A DNA stretch of 64,000 nt from Bacteroides congonensis (GTDB lineage Bacteria; Bacteroidota; Bacteroidia; Bacteroidales; Bacteroidaceae): assembly GCF_900130125.1 (NCBI RefSeq), contig NZ_FQXY01000010.1, forward strand, positions 1,550,001 to 1,614,000, read 5' to 3'. The position numbers were made by a program, and so were the translations under genes. The notes below the pieces were generated by a model that searched no databases, was not told the origin of the DNA, and saw nothing but the letters and a program-made list of their open reading frames with translations. How positions within the stretch are numbered: position 1 is the first letter of the stretch; every line of letters begins with the position of its first letter. Below, one piece after another: positions 8,021 through 16,668 of the stretch.

Positions 8021-8599
8021 ATGACAGACCACACTTTACTTCATCGGTTGCATGAAGGCGATGCTGAAGCCTTATCTATATTATATGGCCAATATAGTGG
8101 GAAGTTATATAGTTTTATCCTTAAAATATCCAACAATAATCAATATTTAGCTGAAGATATAACTCAAAACGTGTTTTTGAGAGTGTGGGAAATGCATCAT
8201 AAGATTGACGTAAACAAGTCTTTTCAGTCATTCCTTTCTACGATGGCAAAAAATATGTTGCTTAATCACTTCAAACATCAGATGGTAGAGTTTCTCTATC
8301 AGGAGAATTTAGCTTCACGCCCGATGGCTTCTAACTCGGTGGAGGAAGAGGTTGATTATAAAATACTGGATGACTTTATCAACTCTGTGATAGAACAAAT
8401 GCCGGAGGCACGGCGTAAGGTATTCATCATGAGTAAGAAGATGTGCCTGTCGAATAAAGAAATAGCCGCCCGGTTACAGATATCGGAAAATACAGTCGAG
8501 TCACATTTGACAAAAGCAGTTGCTTATATCCGCAAAAGAGTATCCAGTGAATATGACTTTGTTCTTATAATGATAGCTTTAGGGGGATTCTTGAGTTGA
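8021..8599 (+). CDS. ECF-type RNA polymerase sigma-70 factor
   Basis: 192 residues with the two-domain ECF layout. Region 2 spans about residues 8-80 (YGQYSGKLYSFI, then AEDITQNVFLRVWE, the region 2.2 signature). Region 4 spans about 125-180, with the helix-turn-helix LSNKEIAARLQISENTVESH. It belongs to the Bacteroidetes group annotated as RNA polymerase sigma-70 factor. Paired with the adjacent FecR-like protein, it is expected to switch on the SusC/D operon when the receptor senses its glycan. The hydrophobic C-terminal tail (VLIMIALGGFLS) is common in this group. Confidence 0.93.
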   Translation: MTDHTLLHRLHEGDAEALSILYGQYSGKLYSFILKISNNNQYLAEDITQNVFLRVWEMHHKIDVNKSFQSFLSTMAKNMLLNHFKHQMVEFLYQENLASRPMASNSVEEEVDYKILDDFINSVIEQMPEARRKVFIMSKKMCLSNKEIAARLQISENTVESHLTKAVAYIRKRVSSEYDFVLIMIALGGFLS

Positions 8600-8693
8600 T
8601 AATCCGACTCAATTGTTTATTTGTGTTAAATATAGCATGATGTAATCACGGAAATAATGTGAGGTAGTTGTATAAGATATAAATTGAAGAGAA

Positions 8694-9686
8694 ATGGATA
8701 ATTTATATTTTATAGAATTATTTCATAAGTTCATTGCTCGCACTGCGACAAAGGACGAAATACATATATTGCTGGAGTGGATTAAAAAGGATTCCCGGTA
8801 CATAGATGCATGGATGGATGAAGAATGGGAAGCTGCTCCCAATCAGATACCGTCGGAAGTTAAGGAACGCATCTTGAACCGTATTTATCTGCTGATGGAC
8901 AAGTCCGGGCAGACGATGCAACTTTCCGTTCGCAGAAAATGGATGCGGTGGACAAAATATGCTGCTGTTATCTTCTTTCCCATTTTTCTGTTTTTGACGG
9001 GATATTATTATTCAGACCGGATGCATTTCCGCTCTTCCGGTTTGCAAACAACTGCCATTCTTACCAATAAGGGAGAACGTGTGATGGTGATTCTCCCCGA
9101 CAGTTCTGTCGCCTGGGTCAATTCGGAGTCCCGGTTGAGCTATGCTACTGATTATAATACCAAAGAGAGAACCTTGCACCTGGAGGGTGAAGCCTATTTC
9201 GATGTAAGAAAAAATCCGGATGTTCCTTTTATCGTAAAGACAGAATATTTTTCAGTAAAAGCATTAGGTACGGAGTTCGGTGTTTGTGCTTATCAATCGG
9301 ATAAGAAAGCATCGGCTGTACTGGTAAAAGGAAAAGTAGAAATAGAACGGGATTCCCGGAAAACGATATTATTACCTGATGAAAAGATTCTTTTCGATAA
9401 GGCGGAAAATCGCTTGTCCAAAGAAGAATGTATTGACAGCCGGCGCTTCGGGGAATGGAAAAACGGTAATATCTATTTGGAAGGAGAAACACTGGAGGAG
9501 GCTGTCCGTCGGTTGAAACGCATCTATCACTTGAATGTGGTCTTCGAGTCGGAAGAGGTGAAGGAGAAACGTTTCACAGGATACCTGCGAAGTGATAATC
9601 TCGCATCGGTGCTGGAGGCATTAATGTTAGCTTCGCACGTCGAATGCGAACAAAGGTCTGATACAGTTTTTTTTAGAGCTCAATAA
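8694..9686 (+). CDS. FecR-family anti-sigma factor
   Basis: 330 residues. A cytoplasmic N-terminal part (about 1-85) should bind the sigma factor. One membrane helix follows (about 88-104, AAVIFFPIFLFLTGYYY). The periplasmic part contains the FecR domain (LPDSSVAWVNSESRLSY, then EGEAYFDV and FIVKTEYFSVKALGTEFGV) and a C-terminal DUF4974-type segment (GETLEEAVRRLKRIYHLNV). By family analogy, it holds the ECF sigma until a signal from the N-terminal domain of SusC reaches its periplasmic part. It lies directly between the sigma and susC genes. Confidence 0.93.
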   Translation: MDNLYFIELFHKFIARTATKDEIHILLEWIKKDSRYIDAWMDEEWEAAPNQIPSEVKERILNRIYLLMDKSGQTMQLSVRRKWMRWTKYAAVIFFPIFLFLTGYYYSDRMHFRSSGLQTTAILTNKGERVMVILPDSSVAWVNSESRLSYATDYNTKERTLHLEGEAYFDVRKNPDVPFIVKTEYFSVKALGTEFGVCAYQSDKKASAVLVKGKVEIERDSRKTILLPDEKILFDKAENRLSKEECIDSRRFGEWKNGNIYLEGETLEEAVRRLKRIYHLNVVFESEEVKEKRFTGYLRSDNLASVLEALMLASHVECEQRSDTVFFRAQ

Positions 9687-9767
9687 AACTGCTGTTTTCA
9701 AATGAATGAGTATTAACCCTAAATTTTGTATGATGCGGAAAGACTAATGAACATTGAATTTCTGTAT

Positions 9768-9792
9768 AGTGATGAAGAGGCTCTTCATTACT
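9768..9792. promoter_or_regulatory. Inverted repeat upstream of susC
   Basis: AGTGATGAAGAG (9768-9779) is followed almost at once by its near-perfect inverted copy CTCTTCATTACT (9781-9792, one G-T pair). It is 48 bases before the susC start and has no T-run. It could be an operator or an RNA hairpin in the leader. Confidence 0.5.
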
Positions 9793-9840
9793 GTAAAAGC
9801 TTGAGAACTACCTTATTATATTAATTAAAAATCGGATACA

Positions 9841-12800
9841 ATGAAAATACTGTACTGTAATTTTGTATGCATATTGATATTGTTCAGTATGTGTGCAAGC
9901 GTCTCTGCACAAGTCAGTGTAAATGAAATCAAGAAACCTATAAAGTCAATCCTGAAATCTATAGAGAAAGGAAGCGAATATAAATTCTTCTACAGTGATG
10001 ATTTGAAGGGCTTGGATAGGAAAGTGACTGTCAGAGAAGAAAATGCACCCATCCAAAAGGTGCTGGACATCCTGTTCGAAGGGACGGACATTGCTTACGT
10101 GGAGAACAACAAATATATCACACTTACATTTAAGGAAGTCGGGAAAGCCCAACAACCGAAAAAGACAGGAAAGGAGATTGAGATGAAAGGCGTTGTCCTT
10201 GACGAAAAGGGCGAGGCTGTCATCGGTGCCAGCGTATTGGTCAAGGGGACTTCGTTGGGGACTATTACCAATATCGACGGAAATTTCTCGCTTAAGATAC
10301 CGGAAAATTCAGATGTGCAGATTTCCTATATCGGTTACCTTTCAAAAGATGTAAAGGCGAGTGCCGGTACTTTTTACAAAGTTGTGTTGCAGGAAGACTC
10401 CAAGCAACTTGAAGAAGTGGTAGTGGTAGGATATGGGCAGCAGAAGCGGAAAGAAATTACCGGTTCTATCACCAATGTCAAGATGAGCGATATCCCTCAG
10501 GCAGGTGCGGCTTCCGTATCGGAGTTTCTCAGTGGAAAGGCGGCAGGTTTGTCCACTATTATCAACTCCGCCCAACCGGGCGGGGCGGTCAATATGCAGA
10601 TTCGTGGTTCGGCAAGTAACCGGGCGCCGCTTATCGTTATCGACGGATTTCCGGTGACGGGTTTTTCTAATGCTACTGCCGGCGACTATAGCAGTGGAAG
10701 TACGGATGCTACACTGGCTTCTATCAATCCTAACGACATCGAAAGTATTGACATCCTGAAGGATGCTTCGGCTACTTCCGTATATGGAACACGTGCTGCC
10801 GGCGGGGTCATTCTTATCACGACCAAGCGTGGCAAGGCGGGTAAGGTAAGTGTGGATTTTACTGCGAACACCGGTTTTATCAAGGCTTACGGATTGCCCG
10901 ATGTGCTCTCCGGCTCCGATTTTATGACAGAAGTGAACCGTGCGAACCTGGAGGAATTTATGTACACGAATAAGATAGGACTTTACGGGCCTAATAAAAT
11001 GTCCGACTTTAACTATACTCCTACTTTTTCGGATGCAAGTATACGGGAAAATCCTTATTCCACCAATTGGCTGGATGAAGTGCTCCGGGTGGGCATGACA
11101 CAGAACTACGGCGTCAGCGTCAACGGCGGAAGTGAAAAGACCAAATACATGGCTTCTGTCAACTACTATGTCAACAAAGGGGTTGTCAAGGATAATGACT
11201 ACCGTCGTTTTTCGGGCCAATTAAACCTTGACCAGGACTTCAATTCGAAGTTGAAAGCTGGCATGAGTCTGAACTTCAGCCGCATTGATATGGATAACGT
11301 GGCTATGGACAACGGCGGATACGGGTTGACGTCAGGATTATTGCAAAGTGCTTATATGTTCTCGCCCAATCTTCCGGTACGTGACGAAAACGGTGACTAC
11401 TCGAAGAAAGTGCTTGGCACTAACCAACCCAACCCGGTGGCACAACTGGAACTGACCAACCAAACACGTACTACGCGCTTCCTGGCCAATGTGTTTCTTC
11501 AATACGAACCGATTAAGAATCTGAAACTGAAAGGTGTGGCTGGAACCGATTTCAGCCAGAGTGAGGGATATTATTATGCACCTCTTTCTACGCAGGTAGG
11601 GGGAGCCAACAATGGTAAGGCGGATAGGCGCCATAATGAGAAAACCGATTATCAGTTGCAGTTTAGTGCTAATTACAGTACCATGTTGAACGACCGGCAT
11701 TATTTAGCTGTTTCGGCCGGTACTGAATATATGAAGATGGGGACACAATACTTATTGGCAGGCAACACGGACTTCGTGTCTGATAGTTTCTCGTGGAATA
11801 ACTTGGGTGCCGGTGCAGGCAGTAAGCCGACTGTCGGTTCAGGCTCGACGTTTGCCGAAACATTGTCCTACTATGCACGTGTCAACTATACATTTGACGA
11901 ACGTTTCTTCCTGACTGCCAACTTCCGTATTGACGGCTCGTCCATGTTCGGTAAGAATCATCAATGGGGGTACTTCCCCGGTATCTCTGTGGGATGGGAC
12001 TTCGCCCGTGAAAAATTTATGAAGAGTCTGCAAGGGACGGTCGACCAGTTGAAACTACGCGCCGGATTCGGACAGACCGGTAACGACAACCTCAGCGGTA
12101 CGGACGATAACGGAAATGCTTTCACAGCCTATCCTTACAATGTGTATAGGCAAAGTGGGAATGTGATTTTCGGTGACACCTATAATACGGCTATCGGACT
12201 TTATGCATTAGGTAACCCGAACCTGAAATGGGAAACGCAGACAGACTTTAATATCGGTCTGGACTTCTCGCTTTGGAATGGACGTGTCAGTGGTAGTCTT
12301 GATTATTTTAACCGTGTCATATCGGACATTCTTGGTGTACGCCGTCTTTCGTCTGCCAGTGAGGTCACCAGCATGGTTGTCAATCTTGACGCAAAGAAAC
12401 AGACTTACGGTTTTGAAGCCTCTGTCAATACGGAAACTATTAAAAGAAAAAATTTCCAGTGGAATACTGGCATGACTTTGACTTTCTATCGTGACCGTTG
12501 GCTTAAACGCGACCGCAACTGGGTACCGAAAATCTACGAGACTGAAAAAGCGTATATGGGTGAAGAGTGGAGACTTGTCTCCATGGGGCTGATTCAACCG
12601 GGAAATGGCGTGAGCTATACGTCTAATCCCGTGCCCGGGACTATCCTGTTCGCCGATGTGGACGGTTATATGACAAAAGATGGCAATATAATGTACAATG
12701 AGGACGGATATCCCTTGCGTACCGGAAAGCCGGACGGGAAGATAGACGAGGCTGATTTGCAGAAAGTGGCGGTCAACGTGCCTTATACGATTGGTTTCAA

Positions 12801-13251
12801 CAATACTTTCCGTTATAAGAATTTCGACCTCAACATCGGAATGTACGGTAAGTTCAATCAATGGAAACAGAACGGACTGGCAGCGACTCTGACTGACGCG
12901 GGAATACTTATTGAGGGTTCCAACCAAATGGTGGAAGTGAAAGAACGCTGGAACAGTGACCATCAGTACGGTAAGTATCCTTCTTCGCTACAACGTAAGT
13001 ATGGAGTGGGAAAAGAGTTTGCCAGTGACTTTTATATGGAGAAAGCATGGTTTATCCGTGTGCGTAACATCGACTTGGGATATACATTCAGCCTTCCGGC
13101 ATACAAAATCAATTCAGTGCGTGTATATGTCAGCCTGTTGAACCCGTTCCTGGTTACTCCTTATTTGGGAATTGACCCTGAAACGGACAATAATGGATTC
13201 AGCTATCCTAACAGCCATACATATACTATTGGTTTACACATTAATTTATAA
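9841..13251 (+). CDS. susC: SusC-like TonB-dependent outer-membrane transporter with STN signalling domain
   Basis: 1136 residues. After a signal peptide (to about residue 24) comes an STN domain (about 33-100; EYKFFYSDDLKGLDRKVTV). A carboxypeptidase-like regulatory domain follows (about 117-190; GVVLDEKGEAVIGASVLVKG), then a TonB-box region (EEVVVVGYGQQKRKEITG), the plug (LIVIDGFPV, DIESIDILKDASATSVYG) and a C-terminal 22-strand barrel ending YTIGLHINL. It imports oligosaccharides using TonB energy, with SusD as its lid. The STN domain fits control by the upstream FecR and ECF pair. The gene starts the PUL structural operon; susD follows after 6 bases. The symbol denotes the family; the substrate is not starch as far as can be told. 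Confidence 0.96.
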   Translation: MKILYCNFVCILILFSMCASVSAQVSVNEIKKPIKSILKSIEKGSEYKFFYSDDLKGLDRKVTVREENAPIQKVLDILFEGTDIAYVENNKYITLTFKEVGKAQQPKKTGKEIEMKGVVLDEKGEAVIGASVLVKGTSLGTITNIDGNFSLKIPENSDVQISYIGYLSKDVKASAGTFYKVVLQEDSKQLEEVVVVGYGQQKRKEITGSITNVKMSDIPQAGAASVSEFLSGKAAGLSTIINSAQPGGAVNMQIRGSASNRAPLIVIDGFPVTGFSNATAGDYSSGSTDATLASINPNDIESIDILKDASATSVYGTRAAGGVILITTKRGKAGKVSVDFTANTGFIKAYGLPDVLSGSDFMTEVNRANLEEFMYTNKIGLYGPNKMSDFNYTPTFSDASIRENPYSTNWLDEVLRVGMTQNYGVSVNGGSEKTKYMASVNYYVNKGVVKDNDYRRFSGQLNLDQDFNSKLKAGMSLNFSRIDMDNVAMDNGGYGLTSGLLQSAYMFSPNLPVRDENGDYSKKVLGTNQPNPVAQLELTNQTRTTRFLANVFLQYEPIKNLKLKGVAGTDFSQSEGYYYAPLSTQVGGANNGKADRRHNEKTDYQLQFSANYSTMLNDRHYLAVSAGTEYMKMGTQYLLAGNTDFVSDSFSWNNLGAGAGSKPTVGSGSTFAETLSYYARVNYTFDERFFLTANFRIDGSSMFGKNHQWGYFPGISVGWDFAREKFMKSLQGTVDQLKLRAGFGQTGNDNLSGTDDNGNAFTAYPYNVYRQSGNVIFGDTYNTAIGLYALGNPNLKWETQTDFNIGLDFSLWNGRVSGSLDYFNRVISDILGVRRLSSASEVTSMVVNLDAKKQTYGFEASVNTETIKRKNFQWNTGMTLTFYRDRWLKRDRNWVPKIYETEKAYMGEEWRLVSMGLIQPGNGVSYTSNPVPGTILFADVDGYMTKDGNIMYNEDGYPLRTGKPDGKIDEADLQKVAVNVPYTIGFNNTFRYKNFDLNIGMYGKFNQWKQNGLAATLTDAGILIEGSNQMVEVKERWNSDHQYGKYPSSLQRKYGVGKEFASDFYMEKAWFIRVRNIDLGYTFSLPAYKINSVRVYVSLLNPFLVTPYLGIDPETDNNGFSYPNSHTYTIGLHINL

Positions 13252-13257
13252 ACGAAG

Positions 13258-14811
13258 ATGAGAAAGATATACTATATACTGGCAAACTTATTGCTTTTGT
13301 GCTCTTTGTCCTGCTGTACGTTGAACAAAGAAGACTCTTCTCTACTTTCCGGAGATGTCTTCCCGCAAACCAAGAAAGACTGGGAAGCAGCATTAAATTC
13401 GGTTTATGATCCGTTGGCAGGGCGTTCGGGCGGACTGTTCCACGGTATGTTGATGGGGGCAATGACTACGTTCCCCGAACTGGCGACTGACGTAATGGAT
13501 TGCTATTGGAACTGGGATCGTTTTGACAAGCATCAGTATAATAACTCTAATATGCTTTGGGCTTCTGAAAACCTGGATCCGTTCGGACAATATAAGTTCA
13601 TCACCCGTGCTCAGGCATTTGTCGGAAGGATTAAATCTGCTGACGGCATTTCCGATGAGGTGAAAAATGAAATGATAGCCGAAGCGAAGACTGCGCAGGC
13701 GTATATGATGTTCCGGCTTTATTCCGTATTCGGGCCGGTACCGGTGATTCCCGCGGATAAGGTACTGGACACTACCGACATGACATTCTATCCCCGTTCG
13801 TCTGACGCGGAATATATCGGCATGATCCAGAAGCTGATAGAAGAAGCACTGCCCCTTCTGAAACACCCCAGTGAGTGTACGGATAAAAGCCGCATGAATC
13901 AGGGTATCGCAAATATGATTCTGATGAAAACCTTTATGGTGGGCAATGCTGGCTTGTGGGATAAAATGGGAGATATCAATGGAAAGAAATATGACAACCG
14001 GACGCGTTGGGAAGCTGTGAAGCAATATGCACAGGCAATCATAGACCTCAAATACTATGAGATGCAGAAGACCTATACTAGCGTGTTTAGTATCAGCAAT
14101 CAGCATAACCACGAGATTATCTATGCCGTTTCTCTGAAAGTCGGCATTAACGGCAACGAATATCATGCGCACGTAATGCCTGCATTGCACCCGGATACGC
14201 AGAAATACAAGGTTCAGACTTCGGAAGGATATGCGCTCCCCTGGAATTTTGTCGATTCTTTCGATAAGAATGATAAACGGTATAAGGAGAATATCATCAC
14301 TTCTTTTGTCGGTATTGACGGATTGCTTTATAATCGTGATAATACGGATGCCAAGACCTTTAAGAAAGGAGCCGTTCCTTTCAAGTATGACATGGACCCC
14401 AATCAGGTGGGCGAATCGTCCAATCATGATTTCGTCGTGTTCCGCTATGCAGATGTGATGCTTGCCATGGCAGAAGCGGTTAACGAACTGGAAGGTAATC
14501 CGGAAAACGCTTATCAATGGCTTGAGTACACTCGTGGACGTGCCGGACTGACACCTTATGCGCATCAGGATGACCAGGAACGTTTTCGTGAGAAGATCTT
14601 GAAAGAAAGAGGATTTGAGCTATTCTTGGAAGGGCATCGCTTTATGGATCTTGTACGTCATGATAAGTTTGTAGAGTATGCTGCTGCAACTCCGGGCTCG
14701 GACATTCTGACTAATAACATGGGAGTGTACGGATATAAGACCCGTTTCCCGATTCCTATCGATTATATCAGTGAATATGGCGGCGTGCTGAACCAGAACC
14801 CGGGATATTGA
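13258..14811 (+). CDS. susD: SusD/RagB-family surface glycan-binding lipoprotein
   Basis: 517 residues. The N-terminal lipoprotein signal has Cys19-Cys20 after a hydrophobic stretch (LLLLCSLSCC). The sequence has the SusD layout: early motif KKDWEAALNSVYDPL, helical repeats around EAKTAQAYMMFRLYSVFGPVPVI, and the C-terminal signature LKERGFELFLEGHRFMDLVRH. It sits on the outer surface, binds glycan and caps the SusC channel. It starts 6 bases after the susC stop, so the pair is co-translated. The name denotes the family, not starch specificity. Confidence 0.95.
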   Translation: MRKIYYILANLLLLCSLSCCTLNKEDSSLLSGDVFPQTKKDWEAALNSVYDPLAGRSGGLFHGMLMGAMTTFPELATDVMDCYWNWDRFDKHQYNNSNMLWASENLDPFGQYKFITRAQAFVGRIKSADGISDEVKNEMIAEAKTAQAYMMFRLYSVFGPVPVIPADKVLDTTDMTFYPRSSDAEYIGMIQKLIEEALPLLKHPSECTDKSRMNQGIANMILMKTFMVGNAGLWDKMGDINGKKYDNRTRWEAVKQYAQAIIDLKYYEMQKTYTSVFSISNQHNHEIIYAVSLKVGINGNEYHAHVMPALHPDTQKYKVQTSEGYALPWNFVDSFDKNDKRYKENIITSFVGIDGLLYNRDNTDAKTFKKGAVPFKYDMDPNQVGESSNHDFVVFRYADVMLAMAEAVNELEGNPENAYQWLEYTRGRAGLTPYAHQDDQERFREKILKERGFELFLEGHRFMDLVRHDKFVEYAAATPGSDILTNNMGVYGYKTRFPIPIDYISEYGGVLNQNPGY

Positions 14812-14843
14812 CAAGAGATGTTTAACCTTATTAAATACAAAAG

Positions 14844-16655
14844 ATGAATCTGAATAAATATATCTTAGGCCGAATGGCAAAAAGAGTCTTGGCGGGTGGT
14901 ACATTCGTTATTGTTGCCTTCATATCGGCTTCTTGTGGTGAAGAATTGCTTGTCCCCGATTATTCGGGACTTCCTGCTCCGGACTTATCCGGTGGTACTA
15001 ATAAACCGGGCGATGATATGGCGGAAAACACGGCACTGGTTTCTCTTGAAAATGCCGGGACTGAGTTGTGGGCATCGGATAAATTCAAGATAAAAGTAAC
15101 TTATCTTAATCAGAACAAGATGTTGATAACTCCTGCTACTATTTCTGTGAAACTGGTAAACGATGACGGAGAGGAACTGGATGCGGACGGACTTTTTGAT
15201 AATTTCCCTACCGAACTGAGTTTTGTCGAGTCGAAGGCGGAATCTGAAGAGATAACAGTGAAGTCCGGAAGCAACCGGCAAAATATAACCATACTTCTCG
15301 AACCGGCTGAGGGGGCGGATATAGAACTGTTGGAACCGAAATACCGCACGCTTCTCCGGCAGGATTTGGATGTGGAGGCTGCGCCGGGGAATATGGACGA
15401 ACGTTCTGTCTATTCTCGTCCCGATAAAGAATTCCGTTCTACGTTGTATGCTGACAATACGGGGCTGGAAGCGAATATGCGTCCCGGAGATTCACATCCG
15501 AATGGGAGTCTGGCTGCTGCGGGATGGAAATTCTATACATCACATGAATTTCATCGTTATAATGCCCAGCCCAACAATGTGTTCCCGGAAAATCCGCAAC
15601 CACGCGGATTCGAGAAGTACAAGAACTTCCATATGCAGCTTAACAGTACGTTTACCAAAGAGAGTACAACCCGTGTGACGGGGGCCGGACATTTGGAATT
15701 GTGGGCGCGCAGGAGTGTAAAGAATAAGATAGATGATGAGGACTTTCTTTACTTCCCGATGGGGCGTAGTGATTATTTGGCTAATAATCCAAATCCTGAT
15801 ATGTATAATAACTGGGAAGTGGGTGGTATAATATCGGATGCTCCACATGTCGGTACTCATTGGGCAGATTTCCGTCCGGGGATGCGTATCGAGATACGTA
15901 TGCGGCTGGAAAATCAGCAGGAGCAGTATAATCCGGGTAATGCCCTTTGGTTTATGTCCAACCGCTATTATACCTACGATGGTCAGAATGGAGACTTATG
16001 GCCGTTCCTGAACTGGCCCAACTGTGGCGAGATAGACTTGCTGGAGACTCAGAACCCTAAGGATAATGTAGTTTGTTCGACCATGCATTCTTTGGAGTCT
16101 ACATCCGGTCATGCTAAGACTACAGGTTATTATTTACATCAAAGTGATGGGGTGGATTATACCAAATATAATATTTATTGGATGGAGTGGACTACCGGTC
16201 AGATAAAGTTTGGCATGAATGGCAAGACTTATGGAACGGTGAATGGTGGAGGTAGTATCAGCATTGGCAGGGGTCCCTGGAATGACCAGAATTTGTGGGC
16301 TCCTTTCACTGACGAAGCAATAACGGGCACGATGGCGGACTGGAATTACACTTGGTTTACCAACCCTCACGGGTTCCGTTTGATTCTGAACTTGGATATG
16401 CAGAAAAAAGATGGTGGCGGAAATGCTGCTTGGTCTTCTGGATGGAATAAGGATGGGGCAAATGATGTGGATAATTGGTTGCCTTCATGGGTGAATGAAA
16501 CGGATCCGAACAAGCTTCCTAAGATGGATGTGGATTGGATAAGATGCTATTATGATGAGTCGAAGGGGTTCAAGGGCAAAGTATTATGTCCCGGTGGAGC
16601 TTATCCTGAGATTAATATGGCGATTGACGAACGGCCGCAAGCGGTGAACTATTAA
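14844..16655 (+). CDS. GH16-family endo-glycanase-like lipoprotein
   Basis: 603 residues. The lipobox ISASC gives lipidation at Cys31. Residues about 50-170 look like a beta-sandwich domain (ENAGTELWASDKFKIKVTYL), and the C-terminal half is a GH16 domain. The catalytic motif CGEIDLLETQ places the nucleophile at Glu396, the assisting Asp at 398 and the acid/base at Glu401; the E-x-D-x-x-E spacing is the beta-bulge type. Aromatic motifs WPFLNWPNCG and YNIYWMEWT surround the cleft. GH16 enzymes cleave beta-1,3 or beta-1,4 links in beta-glucans, galactans or mucin-type poly-LacNAc; the subfamily cannot be fixed by eye. As a surface lipoprotein beside SusCD it would make the first internal cuts. 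Confidence 0.88.
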   Translation: MNLNKYILGRMAKRVLAGGTFVIVAFISASCGEELLVPDYSGLPAPDLSGGTNKPGDDMAENTALVSLENAGTELWASDKFKIKVTYLNQNKMLITPATISVKLVNDDGEELDADGLFDNFPTELSFVESKAESEEITVKSGSNRQNITILLEPAEGADIELLEPKYRTLLRQDLDVEAAPGNMDERSVYSRPDKEFRSTLYADNTGLEANMRPGDSHPNGSLAAAGWKFYTSHEFHRYNAQPNNVFPENPQPRGFEKYKNFHMQLNSTFTKESTTRVTGAGHLELWARRSVKNKIDDEDFLYFPMGRSDYLANNPNPDMYNNWEVGGIISDAPHVGTHWADFRPGMRIEIRMRLENQQEQYNPGNALWFMSNRYYTYDGQNGDLWPFLNWPNCGEIDLLETQNPKDNVVCSTMHSLESTSGHAKTTGYYLHQSDGVDYTKYNIYWMEWTTGQIKFGMNGKTYGTVNGGGSISIGRGPWNDQNLWAPFTDEAITGTMADWNYTWFTNPHGFRLILNLDMQKKDGGGNAAWSSGWNKDGANDVDNWLPSWVNETDPNKLPKMDVDWIRCYYDESKGFKGKVLCPGGAYPEINMAIDERPQAVNY

Positions 16656-16668
16656 TAAGGGCGGATAT

